In this document: in pieces, positions 7,778 to 14,589 of the stretch
How the letters are laid out: each line of letters begins with the position of its first letter
Position numbering within the stretch: position 1 is the first letter of the stretch
Source of the DNA: an uncultured Bacteroidales bacterium
Lineage (GTDB): Bacteria > Bacteroidota > Bacteroidia > Bacteroidales > UBA932
Length of the DNA: 29,634 bases
Assembly (NCBI GenBank): GCA_902491795.1
Contig: CABUIX010000025.1
Location: 1-29,634, forward strand
Direction: 5' to 3'
The notes under the pieces: model-generated
What the model was told of the DNA's origin: nothing
Seen by the model: the letters and a program-made list of their open reading frames with translations, nothing else
Databases searched by the model: none
Made by a program: the position numbers and the translations under genes

Positions 7778-9052
7778 ATGAGTGAAACAGTAATATCTGC
7801 AATAGCAGTCATTGTTATCGTAACCATCTTCCTTGTGGTGCTGCTCCTGGTCGTTAAGGACAGGATCACACCGAAGGGTACCGTAAAGATCGACATCAAC
7901 AACGGAAAGAAGGTTCTCGACGTCAACCCCGGCAACAGCCTCATGTCGACGCTGGCCAACGAGAAGATCTTCCTCCCCTCTGCCTGCGGCGGAAAGGCCA
8001 ACTGCGGCCAGTGCAAGGTCCAGGTATTCGAGGGCGGCGGAGAGATTCTTCCTACCGAGGTAGGTTTCTTCAACCGCAAGCAGATCAAGAGCGGCTGGCG
8101 CCTGGGATGCCAGGTCAAGGTCAAGGACAACCTCAAGATCCAGGTTGCCGAGTCAGCCCTGTCAGTCAAGAAGCTTGAGTGCGAGGTAATCTCCAACAAG
8201 AACGTGGCTACCTTCATCAAGGAATTCACCGTTAAGCTTCCGGAAGGCGAGCATCTTGACTTCAAGAGCGGTGAGTACATCCAGATTGACATTCCTGCTT
8301 ACCACATCTACTACAAGGACATCGACGTTGATCCCGAATACAGGAAAGACTGGGAGAAATATGGCTTCTTCAATCTTGAGTGCGTGAACACCACTCCCAC
8401 GATCAGGGCCTACTCAATGGCCTCTTATCCCGGAGAGAAGGGCATCATCAAGCTCAACGTCCGTATTGCAACTCCTCCGTTCGACCGCAGCGTGCCCAAG
8501 GAGCAGGGTCCCAAGCTTCTGCCCGTGAGCCCCGGTATCGCATCGTCCTACGTGTTCACACGCAAGCCCGGCGACAAGGTTACCATCAGCGGTCCTTACG
8601 GCGAGTTCCTGCTTCCTGAGAACGATCCTGACAATGTTGAGTACATATTTGTCGGCGGCGGTGCAGGTATGGCACCTCTCCGCAGCCACATCATGCAGCT
8701 GTTCAGGACAATGCACACCAAGCGCAAGGTAAGTTTCTTCTATGGTGCACGTGCCCTCGTCGAGGCATTCTACCTCGAGGACTTCGCCGAACTGGAGAAG
8801 GAATTCCCGAACTTCAAGTTCTACCTGGCACTTGACCGTCCGGATCCCGCTGCAGACGCAGCCGGTGTGAAGTACACTGCAGGATTCGTTCACAAGGTGA
8901 TGTTCGAGACCTACCTGAAGAACCACGAGACTCCCGAGGACATCAAGTACTTCATGTGCGGTCCTCCCATGATGGTGGCTTCAGTGAACAATCTCCTCGA
9001 CTCACTCGGAGTACCTACGGAGAATATCCTCTACGACAACTTCGGCGCATAA
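7778..9052 (+). CDS. nqrF: Na+-translocating NADH:quinone reductase subunit F
   Basis: NADH-oxidising entry subunit of NQR. An N-terminal membrane anchor (residues 4-26) is followed by a [2Fe-2S] ferredoxin domain with Cys70, Cys76, Cys79 and Cys111 (SACGGKANCGQCK, then LGCQVKV), which is the known ligand spacing. The FAD-binding motif RAYSMASYP and the NAD-binding segments GGGAGMAPLRSHI and MCGPPMM follow, and the chain ends in the usual aromatic YDNFGA. The start at 7778 has a good purine-rich ribosome-binding stretch (GGAGGAGG) upstream. Last gene of the operon, followed by a strong intrinsic terminator at 9076-9110. Confidence 0.97.
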   Translation: MSETVISAIAVIVIVTIFLVVLLLVVKDRITPKGTVKIDINNGKKVLDVNPGNSLMSTLANEKIFLPSACGGKANCGQCKVQVFEGGGEILPTEVGFFNRKQIKSGWRLGCQVKVKDNLKIQVAESALSVKKLECEVISNKNVATFIKEFTVKLPEGEHLDFKSGEYIQIDIPAYHIYYKDIDVDPEYRKDWEKYGFFNLECVNTTPTIRAYSMASYPGEKGIIKLNVRIATPPFDRSVPKEQGPKLLPVSPGIASSYVFTRKPGDKVTISGPYGEFLLPENDPDNVEYIFVGGGAGMAPLRSHIMQLFRTMHTKRKVSFFYGARALVEAFYLEDFAELEKEFPNFKFYLALDRPDPAADAAGVKYTAGFVHKVMFETYLKNHETPEDIKYFMCGPPMMVASVNNLLDSLGVPTENILYDNFGA

Positions 9053-9075
9053 TAGCAAAGCCGCAGAAATACATC

Positions 9076-9110
9076 AAAAAGACGGTCCGGAAACTGGACC
9101 GTCTTTTTTT
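9076..9110 (+). terminator. Intrinsic terminator of the nqr operon
   Basis: The stem AAAAAGACGGTCC / GGACCGTCTTTTT with a 7-nt loop is perfectly paired and ends in seven T. It starts 23 nt after the nqrF stop. The A-run on the left arm could also let it act on the opposite strand. Confidence 0.92.
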
Positions 9111-9211
9111 ATTGGAATTCCAAAAGGGCAAGAAAGATAAATCTTTGGAAAGAAAGACAAAAAAGGCGGAAATGTTTTTTATCAAACGCTCGCGTTGCCA
9201 AAACACGTCAA

Positions 9212-9219
9212 TACCTTTG
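9212..9219 (+). promoter_or_regulatory. -7 box of the orphan fimbrial-type lipoprotein
   Basis: TACCTTTG is a perfect TAnnTTTG match, only 4 nt before the ATG at 9224, so the message would be leaderless or the true start may lie further downstream. Confidence 0.5.
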
Positions 9220-9223
9220 CGCC

Positions 9224-10192
9224 ATGAAAGACTTCGGAACACAAAAAAGCCGGCAACAGAATAATCCCAACCGGTATCAGCGTAAAGGCATTCTGCCCGA
9301 GCGCCGGAAAAACTTCTCAACCTTACTTAGCTTGCTTGTATTGCTGCCGGCTTTTGTCCTCATATCCTGCCGGAAGTCCCCCGTTCCGGGCATTCCGGCG
9401 GAACTGCCTGCCGTGGACTCAACCATCACCACCGTGATGATAAGGAACGGGAGCGGGTTTCCGGCGAAGAATCTGCAGCTGCTTGTCTATGGCTGCGAGG
9501 GTACTCAAAGTCTGGAAGCGCTTCTGCGGTTCAGCGAAGTGCCGGACTCGGTCGAGATACTGCTCCCGGAAGGCGAGAAACTCATTGCCGCGGTGGCAAA
9601 CATGCCCAAGAGCCTGAGTCCGGTGTCACTTGCCCGATACGGTTCGCTGGATGAACTGGGCTATGATTTCTCGGACGAGGACCCGGAATTCCCCATCCTC
9701 AGCGGCGTGGGGGCTACCGTGGGACAAACCGGGGAGATCCTTCTCGGCCCCCTGCTCTGCAGCGTGGAGATTTCGGCCATAAGCAACAGCATGGACAATT
9801 ACGAACTCGTGGAAAATCCGAGGGTGAGGCTCGCCAACATCAACAGCTATGCAGGAATAATGCAGACCGAGGATTTCTATCCGACGGAAATCATTGACTA
9901 CGGTGAATGGACCAGTCTCCCCTACGACATCGGGATGTTCACGCAGCATCCGGGAACTGTGCTCCACTGCTACCCGAACGAGACCGCTGAATCAAGCATC
10001 TCCGGCCTGAGAACCTCGCTCGAACTGCAGTGCGAAATCTTGGGTAAGACCTGCACCTTCGAAACGGCGCTGCCTCCTTTCGGCAGGGACTCGAGAGTGC
10101 TGGTGGAAATGACCGTCAACGGACCGGACTCATTCAACAGCAGTGTGAGAGTAGAAAAGCAGGAGAAACCCGTTGGAAGCCCTGCAGAATGA
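9224..10192 (+). CDS. FimB/Mfa2-like cell-surface lipoprotein
   Basis: Predicted lipoprotein resembling the FimB/Mfa2 group of Bacteroidota fimbrial subunits (anchor or minor components). The N-terminus has about 30 polar residues, then a hydrophobic stretch and a lipobox-like VLISC with Cys49. The body is beta-rich, including LLCSVEISAISN, YELVENPRVRLANINSYAG and a late segment around FGRDSRVLVEMTV, the sort of pattern seen in the fimbrillin superfamily. The long polar extension before the signal sequence is unusual, and the promoter box is very close, so the true start could be internal at a non-ATG codon. It has its own promoter after the nqr terminator and is not near the main fimbrial operon of this window. 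No specific function can be assigned. Confidence 0.6.
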   Translation: MKDFGTQKSRQQNNPNRYQRKGILPERRKNFSTLLSLLVLLPAFVLISCRKSPVPGIPAELPAVDSTITTVMIRNGSGFPAKNLQLLVYGCEGTQSLEALLRFSEVPDSVEILLPEGEKLIAAVANMPKSLSPVSLARYGSLDELGYDFSDEDPEFPILSGVGATVGQTGEILLGPLLCSVEISAISNSMDNYELVENPRVRLANINSYAGIMQTEDFYPTEIIDYGEWTSLPYDIGMFTQHPGTVLHCYPNETAESSISGLRTSLELQCEILGKTCTFETALPPFGRDSRVLVEMTVNGPDSFNSSVRVEKQEKPVGSPAE

Positions 10193-10233
10193 ACTCAACC
10201 GGTGCAAACGCCACGTAATCCAAGAATTATGGC

Positions 10234-10241
10234 TATATTCG
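10234..10241 (+). promoter_or_regulatory. -7 box of the GT14 gene
   Basis: TATATTCG, one mismatch from TAnnTTTG, lies 18 nt before the ATG at 10260. It argues against the longer open frame that begins at 10173 inside the preceding gene. Confidence 0.55.
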
Positions 10242-10259
10242 GGTCATAAAGCAACGCCC

Positions 10260-11144
10260 ATGAAACGCCACGCATACCTGATACTCGCACACACCAACTT
10301 CGGACAACTCAGGAAACTTGCAGGACTGCTCGACGACCCGAGGAACGACATCTTCGTCCACGTGGACGGCAAGGCGGAGTTCAGTCCGGAAGGATGGGAA
10401 GATGCTTGCCGGCACTCAAGGCTGGTCTTCCTGAAAGACAGGATAAAGGTAAGCTGGGGAGGCGTAAGCATAATGAGGGCCGAACTCAGGCTGCTTGAGG
10501 AAGCGACCGCAGCCGGAAGCTATGACTACTACCACCTGCTTTCCGGGATGGACCTCCCGATAAAGACACAGGACAGCATACACGAATTCTTCGATGCCCA
10601 CAGCGGAATGGAATTCCTGAACTACTGGAATTTCAAGAAAACTACCGAATCGCGCTTCCATTACTATACCTTGTTCCCCGAAGGGGCAGGTCATTTCTGG
10701 ACAAATCTTGCAAACAATGTCTACAAAGGACTTCAGATGGCCGTCGGCCACCAGATCAACAAGGGCATAGACTTCCGTTTTGCATCACAGTGGTTCAGCA
10801 TCACCGACGCACTGGCCAAACACGTTGTGGCTCAGGAAGACTGGCTGGAAAAAGTGTTCAGGCACACCAACACGTGCGACGAGATATTCCTCGCTACTCT
10901 CGTGTGGAACTCGCCTTTCCGGGAAAGGCTGTACGTCAAGGAAGCTGTCGAAGCGCATGAGGTGAACGAGAGCAATATGCGGTTCATAGACTGGTCACGG
11001 GGCGAAAGCATCAGGCATCCCTGGACATTCCGAAGTGAAGACTTTGACCTTCTGATGAGCGTGCCGCACTTATGGGCAAGAAAATTTGACGAAAGAACCG
11101 ACCCCGTCATCATTGACAGGATCTGTTCCGCTCTCAAGGCTTAG
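10260..11144 (+). CDS. GT14-type (core-2/I-branching-like) glycosyltransferase
   Basis: Likely transfers a sugar (GlcNAc or xylose in characterised members) onto a surface glycan or glycoprotein. Family segments visible: RHAYLILAHTNFGQL at the N-terminus, IFVHVDGKAEF, VSWGGVSIMRAELRLLEEA, YDYYHLLSGMDLPIK, ASQWFSIT and CDEIFLATLVWNSPF, in the usual order. I chose the ATG at 10260 (294 aa): it begins the conserved beta-strand and is correctly spaced from the -7 box, whereas the open frame would extend to 10173 over the previous gene's end. Its stop overlaps the stop of the convergent RgpF-type gene. Acceptor and donor are unknown. It is the only glycosyltransferase of the block on the plus strand. 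Confidence 0.85.
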   Translation: MKRHAYLILAHTNFGQLRKLAGLLDDPRNDIFVHVDGKAEFSPEGWEDACRHSRLVFLKDRIKVSWGGVSIMRAELRLLEEATAAGSYDYYHLLSGMDLPIKTQDSIHEFFDAHSGMEFLNYWNFKKTTESRFHYYTLFPEGAGHFWTNLANNVYKGLQMAVGHQINKGIDFRFASQWFSITDALAKHVVAQEDWLEKVFRHTNTCDEIFLATLVWNSPFRERLYVKEAVEAHEVNESNMRFIDWSRGESIRHPWTFRSEDFDLLMSVPHLWARKFDERTDPVIIDRICSALKA

Positions 11145-11980
11145 GAAAACAGCTTGTTGCAAAGGTACGAAAGGTACCTGTACGAAATGCGGAATACATT
11201 GCGTGTAAACAGGCTGTCCATATATTCCTTTCCAAAAAGCCGCGCCGCATCCGAGAGAATGGCTGAACGGCAGTCAGCATCTACCCTGTCCATCACATAT
11301 TTGAGCTGTGCTCCGAGACTCCCGCAGTGTCTCGTGAAAGAAGATTTCTTGACATATGGGAGTCCTCTGCAATACAGTTTCCGCACAGAATTGTATATGC
11401 CTTTGCCGCCTACCCTGTACAAAGCCGCATAGTTGACGCCATGAACACCAAGCATGGCCGTCAGCCCCGTTTCGTACATGATGCACACATCAGACTTGCT
11501 CTTGAGAGCTTTTACCGAGAGCATGAATTCCGAAAACCAGTCCGAGAGAAAGACAGACTTCCTGAAACCCATGAACCATGACTGCAGGTGAGGATTCCTC
11601 CTGTTGGGGTTAAATACGAGTCCGAATGCAGGCGTACCCAGATTCTCCATAGACTCAAGACTTGCACCTATATCCGACAAAGGCCCGAACACGGAATCGT
11701 TCACAAGATAGAGCGTTTCATATGACTCTATTCCAAACTTCGACACCGCCGCGCAGAAAGCGCGCTTGTACGATCCGAAATCATATTCACCATGTCTCGA
11801 GGCCTCTGCGTGCTTGACAAAAGGACGCAGTTTCTCAAGTTCGCCAGGATTGAAATCATTGTCCGCAGCCAATACGATGTCTCCATGGGCAGACAAAGCC
11901 TTGAGATGATATATCAGGGAATCGCCCACAATCCCGTCAGGATCATACGCCGCAAAAAGAAAAAGCCGTTTCATGGTCAT
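11141..11980 (-). CDS. RgpF-like rhamnan-synthesis family protein
   Basis: Belongs to the RgpF-type family (rhamnan synthesis protein F), putative glycosyltransferases of cell-wall and O-antigen polysaccharides. Hallmarks are HGEYDFGSYKRAFCAAV, then YETLYLVNDSVFGPLSDI and the later PHLQSWFMGFRKSV. There are 279 aa, and either ATG at 11980 or 11974 is possible. It is last of a minus-strand run and starts 6 nt after the preceding glycosyltransferase's stop. Base composition is clearly more AT-rich than nqr or uvrA, suggesting a horizontally acquired polysaccharide segment. Donor and acceptor sugars cannot be told. Confidence 0.75.
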   Translation of the reverse strand: MTMKRLFLFAAYDPDGIVGDSLIYHLKALSAHGDIVLAADNDFNPGELEKLRPFVKHAEASRHGEYDFGSYKRAFCAAVSKFGIESYETLYLVNDSVFGPLSDIGASLESMENLGTPAFGLVFNPNRRNPHLQSWFMGFRKSVFLSDWFSEFMLSVKALKSKSDVCIMYETGLTAMLGVHGVNYAALYRVGGKGIYNSVRKLYCRGLPYVKKSSFTRHCGSLGAQLKYVMDRVDADCRSAILSDAARLFGKEYMDSLFTRNVFRISYRYLSYLCNKLFS

Positions 11981-11986
11981 GGCATC

Positions 11987-12895
11987 TCATTGATACATGT
12001 TCATCATCACCTCGGCGAAACTGTTCTCAGGCGGATTCCGTGCCGTGGCTGACTTGTATTCAGTCTTCTGGAATGCCGCACCGGAACACAATCGCTCAAA
12101 AATTTTGCGGTCAAAAGGCTTTGCCGCATAGCCGAACCACAAGGCATGCGTGGGATCCTGGACAACTTTCGGCATTCTTTCAAACTGCGATGCAGCTTCT
12201 GCATTGCACTCTACCAATTTTCTGAATATCATCTGATGTATGTAGTAGTCCGCAGCAGAATTCTCATGCTTCCAATAATACAGTAACGCGTCACGCCATG
12301 CACCGACAAGAAAATTTCCTTTTCCGGCCCGGATGAAACAATTCTGGACAAAAGCATATGAGCCCTTCAGGTTATCTCCGCCCATATAGACAAAGAAATC
12401 CTCATCAGAAATCCATTTCGGCAGTTCAGACGGGGCAAAATCCGTGGCGTCCATCCAATACCCGCCATATCTGTAAAGCAGGTCAAGCCGGCATATATCG
12501 GAAAAATGTGCAGGCCTCATGAGACCTCGTCTCCATTTCTCGAGCACATAGTCCGGCAGCTGAACCCAATTGAGTATGCTGTCATTGTCAAGGACAACAA
12601 GCTCCCTGGAACAGTTGGCCCGGATGCTGCGCCAGCACGCCTTGACAATTCGCGGTGCCTGCTCTATCCCTTGAAACCATATGGAGAAAATCCTCTCTCC
12701 GCTGTCCGCAGAGACGAGTCCGTCAGGTGAAATGCTGTTGAAAGCCTCTCTGTAATTGTCAAGATATTTCGACACAGCACTCTGTGTGGCCCGCCCACGC
12801 TGCCTGCGCCTCTCCAAACGGCTCCTCCATGGCCAGTTCAGCAGATGGCCGTGGAGAATTATCGACAGACGCATCCATAATCTCGAATTTTTCAT
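11987..12895 (-). CDS. Capsular-polysaccharide-type glycosyltransferase (GT32-like)
   Basis: Resembles the Caps_synth/GT32 group of DXD glycosyltransferases that act in capsule or LPS assembly. After a basic N-terminal 50 residues comes ERIFSIWFQGIEQAP, where the family begins its Rossmann-like fold, then the most diagnostic stretch FSDICRLDLLYRYGGYWMDATDF with the D-x-D-type metal site (WMDATD). It is 302 aa long. The ATG at 12895 overlaps the preceding gene's TGA (12892-12894) in an ATGA arrangement, pointing to coupled translation. The body is AT-rich compared with flanking housekeeping genes. Confidence 0.8.
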   Translation of the reverse strand: MKNSRLWMRLSIILHGHLLNWPWRSRLERRRQRGRATQSAVSKYLDNYREAFNSISPDGLVSADSGERIFSIWFQGIEQAPRIVKACWRSIRANCSRELVVLDNDSILNWVQLPDYVLEKWRRGLMRPAHFSDICRLDLLYRYGGYWMDATDFAPSELPKWISDEDFFVYMGGDNLKGSYAFVQNCFIRAGKGNFLVGAWRDALLYYWKHENSAADYYIHQMIFRKLVECNAEAASQFERMPKVVQDPTHALWFGYAAKPFDRKIFERLCSGAAFQKTEYKSATARNPPENSFAEVMMNMYQ

Positions 12896-13746
12896 TTTCC
12901 AAGATATAACTTCATGCCAAATAACAGTATATACTTCCTCCCGAACTCGTCACCGTTTATGCTGAAAATGAACTGGAGAACGGGACTGAACATATTATGC
13001 ATGAACACTGCAAAAGTCCTCAAAGGGTAAGTCATCACGCACTTCACTCTGTACCCGGCATCTTTTATCATTATGCCAAGCAGCCGCTCATAAACATGGG
13101 CCAAGGAGCCGCGAGAATGCGACTTCATGTGTCGCCCCCACATGTCGTCATCAAGCTTTATTCTCTTTATTCGGCCAAGTGCACTCAATCTCGCAAGAAA
13201 CATTGTTCCGGCACAGAAGTGCCCGTTTGATACATCCAAACCCACCCTGTCAGCCTCACATCTTAGACGGGACTGGTCTTCCGGAAGTCCATGCGAAAGG
13301 CCTTTGTACAATTCATAGCTGCATACAAGACCGACCGAAGGATCATTATCAAGTATCCTTAGACATTTGCGGAAGTGTGCCGGAGATTTCAAAATGGAAT
13401 CTACCAGGAGATCCCTCCATTCATATTCCCTCAAGCGCATTCCGTTGAGCCGCTCTCCCTTTCGGCACGGGCTTTTGGTGTGCAATTTAAGGACATAGTC
13501 ATATCCCGACAAATCATGCTCTCGCAGCACTTTTATGAAAGGCCAGACATCGTACCCTACATTTTCGACCTGCTCGAACACGGTGTCCGGCTTAAATTTC
13601 CGAATCCTGTCGCAGGTCTCGGCATTGTATTCAGAATAAGTCACGATCAGATCCCATTCGCAACCATTGATATTCCCAAGCTTGCCTATAAGGTAAGCCG
13701 TCTGGTCATGGTAATATATATGCAGTATAGTAATCAGTCTTGCCAT
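12892..13746 (-). CDS. RgpF-like family protein
   Basis: Second RgpF-type protein of the cluster. Diagnostic features are ENVGYDVWPFIKVL and YDYVLKLHTKSPCRKGERLNG, followed by WRDLLVDSILKSPAHFRKCL and DPSVGLVCSYELYKG. These match the family in which RgpF and related O-antigen proteins group. There are 284 aa with no membrane helices obvious apart from the hydrophobic C-terminus. It begins 3 nt after the GT2-like gene's stop and overlaps the next gene by 4 nt. The two RgpF-like genes of this run are clearly different from one another, so they are not a recent duplication or a split gene. Confidence 0.75.
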   Translation of the reverse strand: MARLITILHIYYHDQTAYLIGKLGNINGCEWDLIVTYSEYNAETCDRIRKFKPDTVFEQVENVGYDVWPFIKVLREHDLSGYDYVLKLHTKSPCRKGERLNGMRLREYEWRDLLVDSILKSPAHFRKCLRILDNDPSVGLVCSYELYKGLSHGLPEDQSRLRCEADRVGLDVSNGHFCAGTMFLARLSALGRIKRIKLDDDMWGRHMKSHSRGSLAHVYERLLGIMIKDAGYRVKCVMTYPLRTFAVFMHNMFSPVLQFIFSINGDEFGRKYILLFGMKLYLGK

Positions 13747-13749
13747 GGA

Positions 13750-14589
13750 TCAAACTATGTCATTAAAACGGTCCGGGATTCTCACCACGATCCTCAATTC
13801 GAACATTGCCGGCTTGTTGGGCGCATACGGAGGACGCACGATGCTCTGGCATATCCTGGCAAAGCGCACCCATCTGTCGAACGGACGGGCCTTAAGTTCG
13901 GTAACGAAGCGGATGGTCCTCGAGCGCTTCTTCATGTGCTTGCCCCATCCCTGACTCAGGCGGTCCTTGTCCGAGAACCTGTCCTCTAGGCGCTTCTTGT
14001 CGAAATAACCGAAATGCAGCAGATAAAGGTCCTTGCTGATGTGGAAGTTGTGGCCCTTTATCCTGTGGAAGCCGGAACCCCAGCGGCAGGGTGCTGCCAC
14101 GATCGAAGGCTTGGTGTAGCGGGTGCCTATCTGGGCATAGTGCCTCTGGCGCAGGAAAGGGATGTCGGAGCGTATGTCTGCCTCCTCTCCGAGCTTCTGT
14201 CCGAAATCAAGCCCGAGGGCCGACATGGACACCTTGATGTCCTGGTTCGAGAGGTACTCGCGGAGGCTCAGGCCCAGCTTCGGGTCCACCACAATGAATT
14301 CGTCGGCATCCACGCCTATCACCAGGTCATAGCCTTCCGAAAGAAGCCTCGCGGCCTCGCCGGAGAGGAACGCCAGCCTGCCCTTTTCGGCCTGCACCAC
14401 CTGGCTGCCTATCTTCTCGTGCAGGACGGCATGTGTACCCTCGCAGAAAGGCGCTATCTTCTGGTCTGTCCCGTCGAAGAAGATGTAGAGATTCTCCTTG
14501 CCGAGCTGGTCGCCGTAGTACCTTACCCACTTCTCGAGGTAGAAGTCGTCGTTCCTGACCATCGTCAGGGCTGCAATTCTTTTCATCAT
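13750..14589 (-). CDS. GT2-like glycosyltransferase
   Basis: Predicted family 2-like glycosyltransferase with a GT-A fold. The N-terminus RIAALTMVRNDDFYLEKWVRYYG is typical of the group of short GT2-like enzymes that open with a TMVKNE-type strand. The metal-binding segment is DLVIGVDADEFIVV, giving the D-A-D triad. KGHNFHISKDLYLLHFGYFDKKRLEDR supplies the conserved late histidines. The first ATG (14589) overlaps the uvrA stop as ATGA, so I keep it; the next ATG (14586) is also possible. Its base composition is closer to uvrA than to the AT-richer genes downstream. Substrate unknown. Confidence 0.78.
   Translation of the reverse strand: MMKRIAALTMVRNDDFYLEKWVRYYGDQLGKENLYIFFDGTDQKIAPFCEGTHAVLHEKIGSQVVQAEKGRLAFLSGEAARLLSEGYDLVIGVDADEFIVVDPKLGLSLREYLSNQDIKVSMSALGLDFGQKLGEEADIRSDIPFLRQRHYAQIGTRYTKPSIVAAPCRWGSGFHRIKGHNFHISKDLYLLHFGYFDKKRLEDRFSDKDRLSQGWGKHMKKRSRTIRFVTELKARPFDRWVRFARICQSIVRPPYAPNKPAMFELRIVVRIPDRFNDIV

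Noticed and set aside
11141..13746. The two RgpF-like genes as one gene split by a frameshift
   Set aside because: Another intact glycosyltransferase gene lies between them, and each carries its own N-terminal start and family motifs.
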